DNA of 64,000 nucleotides from Bradyrhizobium sp. 170 (GCF_023101085.1 NZ_CP064703.1:124001-188000); one strand, 5' to 3'. Shown: positions 37,005 to 49,091, numbered from the stretch's first letter. The notes: generated from the letters alone by a model not told the origin. Made by a program: numbers and translations.

Positions 37005-37715
37005 TCACCTCAGCGGGACATAGACATTGATCACCAGCTTGTCCTCCGCCGTCTTCAGGGGATCGGTGATGTATTCCTCGATGAAGGTGTCCTTGGCCTC
37101 GAGCTTCTTGTCGTCGAGATGATTGGTGATCGCCTCATAGGTGTTGTCCATGTTGTCGTAGGAGCCGCGATGGACGAACTTCAGCGCCTTGCCGTCGGGC
37201 GACTTGCCCATGCTCATGTCCTTGGTCAGGTTCTTGACGTCCTGATCGACCGGAATCTGCGCCAGGAACGTAAAACCGGTATCGTCGGTCGAGGTGTAGA
37301 CGATCATCGAATTGCCCGTGGCCTTGATGCCCTGCTTGTCGAGCACGGCGGTCAGCGCCTTGAACGCGTCGATCAGGGTGTCGAACGCCGAATCCCAATT
37401 CGCGGTGCCCTTCATGACAACCACTTTCTTGGGCTCGAGCGTGAACTCCTCGCCGAATGGATCGGCGTTCTGGACGCTGGCGGCGGGGGGAGGGGGCACC
37501 GGCGTCGGGGCTTTCTCCGCCGTGGGGGTATCCGCGGGCGACTTGGTCTCGGCCGGCGGCGGGACAGGCGCCGCCGATGGTGCGGGGCTGGGCACAGCCG
37601 ACGGGCTCGCGGCCGGCGAGGCTGAGGGCGCCGGCGATTGGGCCAGCGTGGCCCCGCCAGATGCAACCATGGAGAGCGCGACCAAGGCCGCACGGAAAGT
37701 GCTGATACGGTTCAT
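37005..37715 (-). CDS. Exported GyrI-like domain protein with Pro/Ala linker
   Basis: 236 residues: signal peptide (cleavage near TLAQS), a long linker of Ala, Pro and Ser (about residues 28-88, for example SPAPSASPAASPSA), then a globular domain of about 145 residues (VVVMKGTANWDSAFDTLIDA ... KLVINVYVPLR) resembling GyrI-like small-molecule-binding folds. The linker would let the domain reach away from a membrane or wall. GGAGA precedes ATG 37715. Its stop adjoins the SIMPL gene, suggesting a two-gene operon. Ligand unknown. Confidence 0.68.
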   Translation of the reverse strand: MNRISTFRAALVALSMVASGGATLAQSPAPSASPAASPSAVPSPAPSAAPVPPPAETKSPADTPTAEKAPTPVPPPPAASVQNADPFGEEFTLEPKKVVVMKGTANWDSAFDTLIDAFKALTAVLDKQGIKATGNSMIVYTSTDDTGFTFLAQIPVDQDVKNLTKDMSMGKSPDGKALKFVHRGSYDNMDNTYEAITNHLDDKKLEAKDTFIEEYITDPLKTAEDKLVINVYVPLR

Positions 37716-37898
37716 TTCAGGTATTCTCCATCCACCCCATCTGGCGGCGGCATGTCCCGGTCCGCGCCCGCCAGAATGGCGCCATTTTCTAACACGCAAG
37801 GTCCGCTTTCGTCCCATGACAGATGCGTCATATGCCCCTGTGTACTAGGCAATGCGCCATCATTCGCCATATAAGACAGGCAGAAATTGGGAAATTCC

Positions 37899-38771
37899 AT
37901 GAGCGCGCTGGCCAACCACGCATTTGCCAAGATGAACGGCATCGGCAACGAAATCGTCGTGGTGGATTTGCGCGATTCCAAGGCCGCCGTGACACCCGAG
38001 GAGGCGCGGGCGGTCGCCTCGCCTGCGGGCGTGCCCTATGACCAGTTGATGGTATTGCAGCCGCCGCGGCTGCAGGGCACCGAGGCCTTCATCCGCATCT
38101 ACAACAGTGACGGCTCCGAAGCCGGCGCCTGCGGCAACGGCATGCGCTGCGTGGTGCGCCGGCTGTTCGAGGAGACCGGCCAGACCGCCGTGACCTTCGA
38201 GACCCGCGCCGGGTTGCTGAATTGCTGGCAGGGCCCGGCGCCCGATCTCTATACCGTCGACATGGGCGCGCCCAAATTTGCCTGGCAGGATATTCCGCTG
38301 GCCGAGGAATTTCGCGACACCCGCTATATCGAGCTGCAGGTAGGTCCCATCGATGCGCCGGTGCTGCATTCGCCGTCGGTGGTCTCGATGGGCAATCCGC
38401 ACGCGATCTTCTGGGTCGACGACGTCAACGCCTATGATCTCGAACGCTTCGGGCCGCTGCTGGAAAATCATCCGATCTTTCCGGACCGGGCCAACATCAC
38501 GCTCGCCCATATCGTCGATCGCGATCACGTCACGATCCGCACCTGGGAGCGCGGCGTGGGGCTGACCCGGGCCTGCGGCTCGGCGGCTTGCGCGACCGCG
38601 GTGGCGGCGGCGCGGCTGAAGCGCGCCAACAGGACGGTCGAGATCACGCTGCCTGGCGGCAAGCTTGCAATCGAATGGCGCGAGCGCGACGATCACGTGC
38701 TGATGACCGGCACCGCCGATTTCGAATATGAAGGTCGTTTCGATCCGGCGCTGTTCGCCAGCGTCGCTTGA
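37899..38771 (+). CDS. dapF: Diaminopimelate epimerase
   Basis: Cofactor-independent racemase converting LL- to meso-diaminopimelate for lysine and peptidoglycan. The two catalytic cysteines are Cys78 in [11 protein letters not shown] and Cys226 in TRACGSAAC. 290 residues; the opening [15 protein letters not shown] is typical. ATG 37899 is used; the frame extends four codons to a TTG. Its stop falls five bases before the mtaB ATG, so they are translated together. Confidence 0.97.
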   Translation: MSALANHAFAKMNGIGNEIVVVDLRDSKAAVTPEEARAVASPAGVPYDQLMVLQPPRLQGTEAFIRIYNSDGSEAGACGNGMRCVVRRLFEETGQTAVTFETRAGLLNCWQGPAPDLYTVDMGAPKFAWQDIPLAEEFRDTRYIELQVGPIDAPVLHSPSVVSMGNPHAIFWVDDVNAYDLERFGPLLENHPIFPDRANITLAHIVDRDHVTIRTWERGVGLTRACGSAACATAVAAARLKRANRTVEITLPGGKLAIEWRERDDHVLMTGTADFEYEGRFDPALFASVA

Positions 38772-38776
38772 GAGCA

Positions 38777-40042
38777 ATGAGCGTCGACGTCCTCACCTTC
38801 GGCTGCCGTCTCAACGCGTTCGAATCCGAGGTGATCGCCCGCGAGGCGGAGCGCGCCGGGCTTTCCGATACCGTCGTCATCAACAGCTGCGCCGTCACCA
38901 ACGAGGCGGTGGCGCAGGCGCGGCAATCGATCCGGCGGCTGAAGCGCGAGCGGCCGGATGTGCGCATCGTCGTCACCGGCTGCGCGGCGCAGACCCAGCC
39001 GGAAATGTTCGCCGATATGGCCGAGGTCGATCGCGTCGTCGGCAATGACGACAAGATGCGGAGTGAGGCGTGGCGCGATGCGCGTGCGGCGTTCGACACA
39101 GGCTTTGGCGTCGGGACAAGCGAGAAAATCGCGGTCGCCGACATCATGGCGGTCAAGGAGATGGCGCCGCATCTGCTGGACGGTTTCAAGGCCGGCCTGC
39201 CGCGGGTGTTCGTCCAGGTGCAGAACGGCTGCGACCACCGCTGCACCTTCTGCATCATCCCTTACGGCCGCGGCAATTCGCGCTCGGTGCCGATGGGTGC
39301 CGTCGTCGAGCAGGTCCGTGCGCTGGTCGAGCGCGGCCATGCCGAGATCGTGCTGACCGGCGTCGATCTGACGAGCTATGGGGCTGACTTGCCGGGCACG
39401 CCGAAGCTCGGGCAATTGACCCGGCAAATCCTGCGGCATGTGCCGGAACTGAAGCGGTTGCGGATTTCGTCGATCGATTCCATCGAGGCCGACCGTGATC
39501 TGCTCGACGTCATCGCCAATGATGAGCGGCTGATGCCGCATCTGCATCTGTCGCTGCAATCCGGCGACGACATGATTTTGAAGCGGATGAAGCGGCGGCA
39601 TTCGCGGCAGGACGCGATCGAGTTCTGCGCCCAGGTGCGGCGGCTCCGTCCGGACATCACGCTCGGCGCCGATATCATCGCGGGCTTCCCGACCGAGACA
39701 GAAGAGATGTTCGCGCGTTCGCAGGATCTCGTCGATGAGTGCGATCTCACTTTCCTGCACGTGTTTCCCTATTCCAAGCGACCCGGTACGCCGGCCGCAC
39801 GGATGCCGCAGGTGGCCGGCGAAGCGATCAAGGCTCGTGCGAAGCGGCTGCGTGCGAGCGGGGAGGCGGCGTTGCAGCGGCGGTTGGCGGCAGAGGTCGG
39901 CACGACGCGTCAGGTTTTGATCGAAAGTGCGACGCAAGGGCGGACGGAGCATTTCCTGCCGGTTGCGATATCAGGCGAAACGCCGGGGGCGGTGATGTCG
40001 CTCGCGATCGAGGGCCACGACGGTGTGCGCTTGACGGTGTGA
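38777..40042 (+). CDS. mtaB: tRNA t6A37 methylthiotransferase (MtaB)
   Basis: Radical-SAM enzyme adding a methylthio group to t6A37 of tRNA. The N-terminal domain has Cys10 (LTFGCRLNAFESE), NSCAVTN and VTGCAAQ as ligands of one Fe-S cluster; NGCDHRCTFCIIPYGRG holds the CxxxCxxC radical-SAM cluster; a TRAM domain closes the protein. 421 residues from ATG 38777; a TTG nine bases earlier overlaps the dapF stop. dapF-mtaB pairing is common in alphaproteobacteria. Confidence 0.94.
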   Translation: MSVDVLTFGCRLNAFESEVIAREAERAGLSDTVVINSCAVTNEAVAQARQSIRRLKRERPDVRIVVTGCAAQTQPEMFADMAEVDRVVGNDDKMRSEAWRDARAAFDTGFGVGTSEKIAVADIMAVKEMAPHLLDGFKAGLPRVFVQVQNGCDHRCTFCIIPYGRGNSRSVPMGAVVEQVRALVERGHAEIVLTGVDLTSYGADLPGTPKLGQLTRQILRHVPELKRLRISSIDSIEADRDLLDVIANDERLMPHLHLSLQSGDDMILKRMKRRHSRQDAIEFCAQVRRLRPDITLGADIIAGFPTETEEMFARSQDLVDECDLTFLHVFPYSKRPGTPAARMPQVAGEAIKARAKRLRASGEAALQRRLAAEVGTTRQVLIESATQGRTEHFLPVAISGETPGAVMSLAIEGHDGVRLTV

Positions 40043-40057
40043 GCCACAAACTCCGCC

Positions 40058-40176
40058 GTCGTCGTAGGGCTTGACCGGGCGATCCAGTACGCCGCGGCCT
40101 CTCGGCTCATCACAGATGTCTCTGGAATACTGGATCATCCGCCCCAGTGCGCAATTGCGCACAAGGCGGATGATGA
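40058..40176. repeat. Palindromic intergenic repeat, family D (paired arms)
   Basis: Carries the GTGCGCAATTGCGCAC palindrome; lies between the converging mtaB and pseudouridine synthase genes. Confidence 0.85.
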
Positions 40177-40214
40177 TAGCGGTAGTTGGAGCGCCGTGTT
40201 TACCCGCGAGCCGA

Positions 40215-40979
40215 CTACTCCCCGTTCCACCCGCACGCCCTGAGCCGCTCCCGCATGTGCTCCGGCGCCGGCGCGACCACGCGCACCGGTTCCTTGTTCT
40301 TTGAAATCGGAATCACGATCTCGCGGGAATGCAGATGCAGGATCGGCTCGCCAAAACGAGGTCCGTTGCCGTAGATATTGTCGCCGACGATCGGCCAGCC
40401 CATGGCGGACGTGTGCACGCGCAATTGATGGGTGCGGCCGGTCACCGGTTCCAGTGCGAGCCAACAAAGGCCGTCGCCGCGGCCGCGCACTTCCCAGTTG
40501 GTGATAGCCTTCTGCCCGTCCGGATCCGGCTTCTGCCACCAGCCGCGTTCGACGTTGAGCCGCCCCAGCGGCATGTCGATGGTGCCTTCATCTTCGGCAG
40601 GCCCGCCTTCGATCACCGCCCAATAGGTTTTCCCAATCTTGCCGTGCTTGAACAACAGGCCGAGCGAGGCGGTGGCCTTGCGATGGCGTCCCAGCACGAG
40701 ACAGCCGGAGGTATCCTTGTCGAGCCGGTGGGCCAGCACCGGCGGCCGCGGCAGGCCAAATTGCAGGCCGTCGAAGGATGCTTCCAGATTGGCGCCGCCC
40801 TTGGGGCCGCGATGCACCGGCAGCCCCGCAGGCTTGTCGATGACAAGCATCAGCCCGTCGCGGTGAAGCACGCGGGCCTGGATTTCATCTGCCGTTAAGC
40901 CTTGGACATCAAGGGATGTCCTGGGAACATCAAAGGATGTTCCGGGGACATTGATGGATCTGTTGTGACTTCCGCTCAT
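40215..40979 (-). CDS. RluA-family pseudouridine synthase
   Basis: RNA pseudouridine synthase of 254 residues, with the catalytic aspartate in HRLDKDTSGCLVLGR, the opening VIDKPAGLPVHRGP and GRTHQLRVHTSAMG. No S4 domain, so of the RluA/RluC-like minimal type; the target uridine (rRNA or tRNA) cannot be told. ATG 40979 is the only clear start, but residues 8-28 are three tandem seven-residue units (SINVPGT, SFDVPRT, SLDVQGL) coded by 21-bp repeats that are also hairpins. This N-terminal extension is not usual for the family. Divergent from ftsY by 28 bases. Confidence 0.85.
   Translation of the reverse strand: MSGSHNRSINVPGTSFDVPRTSLDVQGLTADEIQARVLHRDGLMLVIDKPAGLPVHRGPKGGANLEASFDGLQFGLPRPPVLAHRLDKDTSGCLVLGRHRKATASLGLLFKHGKIGKTYWAVIEGGPAEDEGTIDMPLGRLNVERGWWQKPDPDGQKAITNWEVRGRGDGLCWLALEPVTGRTHQLRVHTSAMGWPIVGDNIYGNGPRFGEPILHLHSREIVIPISKNKEPVRVVAPAPEHMRERLRACGWNGE
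40904..40966. repeat. Three tandem 21-bp units, two of them palindromic
   Basis: GGACATCAAGGGATGTCC (40904-40921) and GGAACATCAAAGGATGTTCC (40924-40943) are adjacent hairpins with a compensating base-pair change; a third, more diverged unit follows to about 40966. They lie in the first codons of the pseudouridine synthase gene. Confidence 0.8.
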
Positions 40980-41007
40980 GGCGCGAAACCGCTAACACGT
41001 CCCCGAC

Positions 41008-41955
41008 ATGAGCGATACCACTCCCGGAACCCCCAAACTAAGCTGGTGGCGGCGGCTTTCGAGCGGCCTGAAGCGGACCTCGAGTTCGCTGGGCTCGGCC
41101 GTTGCCGACCTCGTCACCAAGCGCAAGCTCGATCGCGCCATGCTCGACGACATCGAGGATGTGCTGCTGCGCGCCGATCTCGGCACGGCTGTGGCGGTCC
41201 GGATCGCGGACGCCGTCGGCGCCGGCCGTTACGACAAGGCGATTTCGGCCGATGAAGTAAAGACGGTGGTCGCGACCGAAGTCGAGAAGGTGCTCGCGCC
41301 GGTCGCCAGGCCGCTGGAGATCGACGCGGCGCAAAAGCCGTTCGTCATTCTCGTGGTCGGCGTCAACGGCTCGGGCAAGACCACCACCATCGGCAAGCTT
41401 GCCGCGAAGCTCAGCGCCGAGGGCCGGAAGATCATGATGGCGGCCGGCGATACGTTCCGTGCCGCGGCGATCGAGCAGCTCAAGGTCTGGGGCGAGCGCA
41501 CCAAATCACCGGTCATTGCGGGCGCACAGGGCTCGGATTCGGCGAGCCTCGCCTTCAACGCGCTGACCGCGGCGAAGGAACAGAATATCGACGTGCTGCT
41601 GGTCGATACCGCGGGGCGTTTGCAGAACAAGGCCGAACTGATGAACGAGCTCGAAAAGGTCGTTCGCGTCATCAAGAAGGTCGATGCGTCAGCCCCGCAT
41701 GCGGTGCTGCTGGTGCTCGATGCCACGGTGGGACAAAATGCGCTGTCGCAGGTCGAAGCGTTTCATCGTACCGCTGGCGTCACGGGCCTCGTGATGACGA
41801 AGCTCGACGGCACCGCGCGAGGCGGCATCCTGGTGGCGCTGGCGGAGAAGTTCAAACTGCCGGTGCATTTCATCGGCGTCGGCGAAGGCATCGACGATCT
41901 CGCGCCGTTCACCGCGCGGGATTTCGCCAACGCGATTGCAGGAATCGAAAGCTGA
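41008..41955 (+). CDS. ftsY: Signal recognition particle receptor FtsY
   Basis: SRP receptor GTPase docking Ffh-bound ribosomes at the membrane. 315 residues: short N-terminus ([20 protein letters not shown]), N domain with [16 protein letters not shown] domain with the P-loop [15 protein letters not shown] near residue 119, [16 protein letters not shown] and [10 protein letters not shown]. It lacks the long acidic A domain of E. coli FtsY. ispZ starts one base after its stop. Confidence 0.97.
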   Translation: MSDTTPGTPKLSWWRRLSSGLKRTSSSLGSAVADLVTKRKLDRAMLDDIEDVLLRADLGTAVAVRIADAVGAGRYDKAISADEVKTVVATEVEKVLAPVARPLEIDAAQKPFVILVVGVNGSGKTTTIGKLAAKLSAEGRKIMMAAGDTFRAAAIEQLKVWGERTKSPVIAGAQGSDSASLAFNALTAAKEQNIDVLLVDTAGRLQNKAELMNELEKVVRVIKKVDASAPHAVLLVLDATVGQNALSQVEAFHRTAGVTGLVMTKLDGTARGGILVALAEKFKLPVHFIGVGEGIDDLAPFTARDFANAIAGIES

Positions 41956-41956
41956 C

Positions 41957-42559
41957 ATGGACAAGACCCAGCCGCATCCGGTGTTCAAGCTCGCGACCGA
42001 ACTCGGTCCGCTCATCGTGTTCTTCGTCGCCAACGCCAAATTCAACCTGTTTGTCGCGACCGGCGCCTTCATGGTGGCGATCGTGGCGGCGATGATCGCT
42101 TCCTATGTGGTGGTGCGGCATGTGCCCATGATGGCGATCGTCACCGCGGTCATCGTGCTCGTGTTCGGCACGCTGACGCTGGTGCTGCACGACGAGACCT
42201 TCATCAAGGTCAAGCCGACCATCATCTACGGCCTGTTCGCCGCGATCCTCGGTGGCGGTCTCTTGTTCGGCCGCTCCTTCATCGCGATCCTGTTCAATCA
42301 GATGTTCAACCTGACGCCGAAGGGCTGGCGCATCCTGACCATGCGCTGGGCGTTGTTCTTCCTGGGGATGGCGGTTCTGAACGAAGTCATCTGGCGCACG
42401 CAGTCGACCGACTTCTGGGTGGCCTTCAAGGCGTTCGGTGCGCTTCCACTGACGATGATCTTTGCGATTTCCCAGATGCCGGTGATCAAGCGCTACCATC
42501 TGGAGCCGGCCTCGCTCGAGGCGAGCGAAGCGGAAGCGGGCGATGTGAGCAAGGGGTGA
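41957..42559 (+). CDS. ispZ: Inner-membrane septation protein A (YciB/IspZ)
   Basis: 200-residue polytopic membrane protein of the septation protein A family, linked to envelope and division integrity. [19 protein letters not shown] opens the first of about five membrane segments, and [22 protein letters not shown] with [19 protein letters not shown] are family signatures. The C-terminus is acidic and cytoplasmic. ATG 41957 directly follows the ftsY stop, so translation is coupled. Confidence 0.92.
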   Translation: MDKTQPHPVFKLATELGPLIVFFVANAKFNLFVATGAFMVAIVAAMIASYVVVRHVPMMAIVTAVIVLVFGTLTLVLHDETFIKVKPTIIYGLFAAILGGGLLFGRSFIAILFNQMFNLTPKGWRILTMRWALFFLGMAVLNEVIWRTQSTDFWVAFKAFGALPLTMIFAISQMPVIKRYHLEPASLEASEAEAGDVSKG

Positions 42560-42566
42560 GCTCTGC

Positions 42567-42702
42567 TCCCTCGCCCCGCGCTTGCGGGGAGAGGGTTGGG
42601 GTGAGGGGTTCTATCCGCGAGTTGAGTGCTGAGGTGAGGGCGGTACCCCCTCACCCGGATCGCAAGAGCGATCCGACCTCTCCCCGCAAGCGGGGAGAGG
42701 TG
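42567..42702. repeat. Palindromic intergenic repeat, family F
   Basis: CCTCGCCCCGCGCTTGCGGG at one end and CTCTCCCCGCAAGCGGGGAG at the other, each a hairpin, between converging genes. Only one copy of this family is in the window. Confidence 0.8.
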
Positions 42703-42714
42703 AGAGAGAAGCAA

Positions 42715-43074
42715 TCAGCTCTTCTGCTTGGCGATGATCTTGTCCTTGATCTTGTCGTAGGTCGCTTGCGGCAGGATGCTCTTGTTCACGAGATCATCCT
42801 TGCCCTTGTACGGCCGGCCCGCGATGATTTTGGCGGAATAGGCCTTGCCGACGCCCGGCAGTGCGTCGAGCTGATCGGCGGTCGCCGAATTGATGTCGAG
42901 CAGTTCGGCCTTTGGTGCCGGCGCCATCTTCGACTCCGAGGCCTTCGGCGCAGGAGCCATCTTGCTGTCGGATTTGGTCGCAGGCTGCGCGGTCTGGGCC
43001 ATCGACGGGGTGGCCGTCAGCATGCCGAGAGTGAGCGCGGTGGCGAGAAGAGAAGCGAGCGTGAAATGACGCAT
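42715..43074 (-). CDS. Exported helix-hairpin-helix protein (ComEA-like)
   Basis: 119 residues: signal peptide (cleavage near SMAQT), a linker with a duplicated segment (SKMAPAPKA twice), then a helix-hairpin-helix domain [20 protein letters not shown]...AKIIAGRPY like the DNA-binding part of ComEA. Position outside the cytoplasm suggests binding of incoming or extracellular DNA, but no other competence gene is near and such small HhH proteins may have other roles. GGAGGGACACCCT stands before ATG 43074. Confidence 0.78.
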   Translation of the reverse strand: MRHFTLASLLATALTLGMLTATPSMAQTAQPATKSDSKMAPAPKASESKMAPAPKAELLDINSATADQLDALPGVGKAYSAKIIAGRPYKGKDDLVNKSILPQATYDKIKDKIIAKQKS

Positions 43075-43192
43075 AGGGTGTCCCTCCAAGGACGGTTCAA
43101 GTAACCCCATCAAGCTAGCTGCGAATTCGTGGCGGCGCCATGGCTCTAAAATGAACGTCAGATAAAAGCGCAGGATTATTTGATTGCTGCTT

Positions 43193-43273
43193 CGTCATTC
43201 CGGGGCATCGCGCAGCGATGAACCCGGAATCTCGAGATTCCGGGTTCGATGCTTCGCATCGCCCCGGAATGAC
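43193..43273. repeat. Palindromic intergenic repeat, family E
   Basis: TCGTCATTCCGGGGCATCGC and its complement surround the inner hairpin CGGAATCTCGAGATTCCG. Lies just beyond the ccmG stop. Confidence 0.8.
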
Positions 43274-43280
43274 AACGACG

Positions 43281-43874
43281 TTATTTCTTCAACGCCTTCT
43301 CGATCGCGACCTTCAGCACGCTGTCGAGATTGGCCGGCGTCACCGGCCCGACCAACTTGTAAACAATGGTGCCGTCGCGGCCGACCACGAAGGTTTCGGG
43401 CACGCCATAGACGCCCCATTCGATCGCGCCGCGGCCGCTGCCATCGACGCCGACCATGCTGAACGGATTGCCGTAGCGGCCGAGGAAGCGGCGGGCGTTG
43501 TCGGGCGAATCCTTGTAGTTGATGCCGACGATCTGCAAGCGCGTATCCTTGGCCAATGCAGTCAGGAGCGGCGCCTCGTCGTGGCACGGCACGCACCAGG
43601 ACGCCCAGACATTGACGACGGAGACTTTGCCCTTGAAGGCCGCGGGGTCGAGCCCGGGGACCGGCGCCCCGTTGTGGACGAGGCCTTCCAGTGCCGGCAG
43701 CGCGGTTTGCGGCGCCGGGCGGCCGATCAGGGCGGAGGGGATTTTTGAGGGATCGCCGCCATACAGCCGCAGCAGGAACAGTCCGGCGACGGCCATGAAA
43801 CCGATCAGCGGCAGCGCCACCAGCCAGCGCCGGCGGCGCGGCGGCCCATCCGATGTTGTGAGCGGCGCGGTCAT
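43281..43874 (-). CDS. ccmG: Thiol:disulfide interchange protein of cytochrome c maturation
   Basis: Membrane-tethered periplasmic thioredoxin (DsbE; CycY in B. japonicum) that keeps apocytochrome c cysteines reduced for haem attachment. 197 residues: one N-terminal anchor ([19 protein letters not shown]), then the active-site WASWCVPCH and the cis-proline loop [11 protein letters not shown]. Its start overlaps the ccmD stop by four bases. It is the last gene of ccmABCDG. Confidence 0.95.
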   Translation of the reverse strand: MTAPLTTSDGPPRRRRWLVALPLIGFMAVAGLFLLRLYGGDPSKIPSALIGRPAPQTALPALEGLVHNGAPVPGLDPAAFKGKVSVVNVWASWCVPCHDEAPLLTALAKDTRLQIVGINYKDSPDNARRFLGRYGNPFSMVGVDGSGRGAIEWGVYGVPETFVVGRDGTIVYKLVGPVTPANLDSVLKVAIEKALKK

Positions 43875-44053
43875 CGGATGTCCGTCGCCTGGCGGCCGGA
43901 GCGCCGGGTTATGCCGCTGGCCTCGAGTTCGCGCAGACGCTCCTTCTGCTGGCGATAATCGAGCGCGATCCAGCTGATGAGGATCAGCACGACCGCCGCC
44001 ACCAGCGCGTAGGAGGTCACGATAAAGGAGGCGTAGGGTCCAAGCGACGTCAC
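43871..44053 (-). CDS. ccmD: Haem exporter protein CcmD
   Basis: 60-residue single-span membrane protein (CycX-like) with the segment [20 protein letters not shown] and a basic cytoplasmic tail ([14 protein letters not shown]). CcmD helps release haem-loaded CcmE from the CcmABC complex. It lies one base after the ccmC stop and overlaps ccmG. Confidence 0.9.
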   Translation of the reverse strand: MTSLGPYASFIVTSYALVAAVVLILISWIALDYRQQKERLRELEASGITRRSGRQATDIR

Positions 44054-44054
44054 G

Positions 44055-44786
44055 TCATGCCGCCTGCTGGCTGGCTTGCATCATCTGCAAGCTGCGCACG
44101 CGCCGGCGCAGGATCTCGTTGCGCATCGCCGCCAGATGCAGCGTGACGAACAGCAGCGAGAAACCGAGCGCCATCACCAGCAGCGGAATCAGGAAGGCGC
44201 GGTCGAGCGTCGGCCCGCCCATCCGCAGCACAGACGCCGGCTGATGCAGCGTGTTCCACCAATCGACCGAGAATTTGATGATCGGCAGATTGAGCGCGCC
44301 GACCAGCGTCAGGACGGCGGCGGCCCGTGCCGCCCGCGAGGGATCGTCCACCGCGCGCCACAGCGCCATCAGGCCAAGATACATCAGAAACAGGATCAAG
44401 ACCGAGGTCAGCCGCGCATCCCATTGCCAATAGGTGCCCCACATCGGCCGTCCCCACAATGAACCCGTGACCAGCGCCAGAAAGGTGAACGCAGCGCCGA
44501 TCGGGGCTGCCGCTTTCGCCGCGACATCGGCAAGCGGATGCCGCCACACCAATGTGCCAAGGGCTGCAAGGCTCATCACGCTCCAGACGAACATCGACAG
44601 CCACGCATTCGGCACGTGGATGAACATGATCTTCACGACGGCGCCGTGCTGATAGTCGTCGGGCGCCATCGCCGCCTGGTAGAAGCCGACCAGCAGCAGG
44701 ATCGCGGTCGCGCCCGCCAGCCAGGGCAGCACGCGCGCCGTCAGCGACAGGAATTTCGTGGGGTTGGCGAGATCGATCAGCGTCAT
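44055..44786 (-). CDS. ccmC: Haem exporter protein CcmC
   Basis: Haem-handling membrane protein (CycZ), 243 residues, six membrane segments. The tryptophan-rich motif [13 protein letters not shown] near residue 116 presents haem to CcmE; flanking histidines are in [11 protein letters not shown] and [10 protein letters not shown]. It follows ccmB after about 92 bases, the only notable gap inside this operon, and is followed immediately by ccmD. Confidence 0.95.
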   Translation of the reverse strand: MTLIDLANPTKFLSLTARVLPWLAGATAILLLVGFYQAAMAPDDYQHGAVVKIMFIHVPNAWLSMFVWSVMSLAALGTLVWRHPLADVAAKAAAPIGAAFTFLALVTGSLWGRPMWGTYWQWDARLTSVLILFLMYLGLMALWRAVDDPSRAARAAAVLTLVGALNLPIIKFSVDWWNTLHQPASVLRMGGPTLDRAFLIPLLVMALGFSLLFVTLHLAAMRNEILRRRVRSLQMMQASQQAA

Positions 44787-44878
44787 GGCATCCTGATAGT
44801 CGTCAGCGGCGGGGCAGGCAATGCGGCTTGGTTTGTTTCATATGGCCTCCGCGAGAGTTGATCGGCGTCAAATCGTGC

Positions 44879-45547
44879 TCAGTCCAGACCGTGCCGCAGG
44901 CTGGCCGCGGCGGCAAACGGCCCGATCACGAAACTGACCAGCGAGATCGCGCAGAGGATCGAAAACGGTGTTCCAAATGACAGGGGACCCGTAATGGCTG
45001 CCTGCGACGCCGCGACGCCGAAAATCAATACCGGGATCGACAGCGGCAACACCAGCACCGCCAGCAACAACCCGCCGCGGTGCAGCGTCACGGCAAGCGC
45101 CGCGCCGATCATCCCGGTGAACGTCAGCGCCGGCGTTCCCACCAGCAGCGTCAGCGCCACCGCCGAGGTCGCCGTGGCGTCGAGATTGAGCATCAGCCCG
45201 AGCACGGGCGTCGCCACGATCAGCGGCAGTCCGGCCGCAAGCCAATGCGCCAGCGCTTTTGCGGCACATGCCAGTTCCAGCGGCGTCCGGCCCATCACGA
45301 TCAGGTCGAGCGAACCGTCGTCGTGGTCGGCCGTGAACAGGCGGTCGAGCGTGAGCAGGCTCGCCAGCAGCGCGCCGAGCCAGAGGATCGCCGGTCCGAG
45401 CCGCATCAGCAGCGCCAGATCGGGCCCGATCGCGAACGGCATCAGCACCGTAACGGTGAGGAAAAACAGCACGCCGATCAGCGCCCCGCCGCCGACGCGA
45501 AGGGCGATTCTGATGTCCCGGCGAATCAGTGCGGCGAGGGCGGTCAT
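44879..45547 (-). CDS. ccmB: Haem exporter permease CcmB
   Basis: Membrane subunit (CycW) of the CcmAB ABC unit, 222 residues with about six spans. [17 protein letters not shown] begins the protein, and [32 protein letters not shown] and LGLMLNLDA are recognisable. Its ATG lies within the end of ccmA (four-base overlap 45544-45547), so it is coupled to ccmA. Confidence 0.95.
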   Translation of the reverse strand: MTALAALIRRDIRIALRVGGGALIGVLFFLTVTVLMPFAIGPDLALLMRLGPAILWLGALLASLLTLDRLFTADHDDGSLDLIVMGRTPLELACAAKALAHWLAAGLPLIVATPVLGLMLNLDATATSAVALTLLVGTPALTFTGMIGAALAVTLHRGGLLLAVLVLPLSIPVLIFGVAASQAAITGPLSFGTPFSILCAISLVSFVIGPFAAAASLRHGLD

Positions 45548-46146
45548 GTCGCTGCCCCCATCCGCAGTTCCCTCGCGTCGATCCCGAGTGGGGTATGCGT
45601 GGCGGCGATGATGATGCCGCCGCCTGCCAGATGCTCGCGCATGACGCCGACGAAAAGGTCCAGTCCGGCGGTATCGAGCGCCGAGGTCGGCTCGTCCAGG
45701 AGCCAGACCGGCCGCCGCACCACCAGCAGGCGCGCGATCGAAAGCCGCCGCCGCTGGCCGGCCGAGAGAAATGCCGCCGGCAGATGCGTGGCATGGCCGA
45801 GCCCAACGGCCTTGAGGCATTGGCTGCTATCGCCGGCCTCACCGCCCAGAAAATCCTGCCAGAACGACAGGTTTTCCAGAACGCTCAGCGCCGGTTTCAA
45901 CGCATCGCGATGGCCGAGATAGTGGGTTTGCTCCGGCAGGGTCAGCTCGGCCTCGCCCCCTTGCAGGCCGACCGATCCGCCCGCCGGCACCAGCAGGCCC
46001 GCTATCAGGCGCAACAGCGAGGTCTTGCCGGAGCCGTTCGGGCCGACCACGGCCAGCGCCTCGCCGGAGGAGGCTTCGAAATCGAGGCCCGAGAACACGC
46101 CGCGGCCGCCCCTGATACAGTCGATTTTGCGCCCGGAGAGCCGCAT
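45544..46146 (-). CDS. ccmA: Cytochrome c biogenesis ATP-binding protein CcmA
   Basis: ABC ATPase (CycV) that drives release of holo-CcmE. 200 residues with Walker [10 protein letters not shown] near residue 35, signature [15 protein letters not shown], Walker [13 protein letters not shown] and the switch histidine in ATHTPLG. First gene of ccmABCDG; ccmE, ccmF, ccmH and ccmI are not in the window. It is divergent from acnA across 224 bases. Confidence 0.96.
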   Translation of the reverse strand: MRLSGRKIDCIRGGRGVFSGLDFEASSGEALAVVGPNGSGKTSLLRLIAGLLVPAGGSVGLQGGEAELTLPEQTHYLGHRDALKPALSVLENLSFWQDFLGGEAGDSSQCLKAVGLGHATHLPAAFLSAGQRRRLSIARLLVVRRPVWLLDEPTSALDTAGLDLFVGVMREHLAGGGIIIAATHTPLGIDARELRMGAAT

Positions 46147-46167
46147 TTTGCTTCGTCACAGCCCTCT

Positions 46168-46209
46168 GAAATTGATGGGTACCGCGTCAGAATTTGTGGG
46201 TACCGCATC
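46168..46209. promoter_or_regulatory. 21-bp tandem direct repeat upstream of ccmA
   Basis: Two adjacent units sharing TGGGTACCGC (46176-46185 and 46197-46206), their centres exactly 21 bases apart, two helical turns. GGTACC is itself a palindrome. It lies 22-63 bases before the ccmA start, a suitable place for an operator. No regulator is known to me for it. Confidence 0.45.
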
Positions 46210-46237
46210 GCTGCAGCACGTTTGTCGATGTGGCGGC

Positions 46238-46260
46238 GCTTCTAGAAAGATTCTATAAGC
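46238..46260. promoter_or_regulatory. Possible iron-control (Irr/ICE-type) box between ccmA and acnA
   Basis: Imperfect 23-bp palindrome GCTTCTAGAA-AGA-TTCTATAAGC, with ten-base arms and one mismatched pair. The TAGAA-N3-TTCTA core resembles the ICE/Irr box of rhizobia, and both flanking operons make iron- or haem-dependent products. The assignment is by resemblance from memory. Confidence 0.5.
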
Positions 46261-46329
46261 CCGGAACTTGATGCAGCACACAATCGGCGGCTGCAAGCCA
46301 AGAGCCAGCCTTACGCCGACGGTGTTTAA

Positions 46330-46346
46330 ATACCCTTGCCGGGTAT
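46330..46346. promoter_or_regulatory. Hairpin in the acnA leader
   Basis: ATACCC-TTGCC-GGGTAT, six-base arms, ends 25 bases before the acnA ATG. May be an operator or an mRNA stem near the ribosome site. Confidence 0.35.
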
Positions 46347-46370
46347 AACTAGAATTTGGGATTTCCTGAC

Positions 46371-49091
<2,721 letters not shown>

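Noticed and set aside
42715..43074. Competence system around the ComEA-like gene
   Set aside because: No comEC, comF or pilus genes are near; the protein is a lone small helix-hairpin-helix protein.
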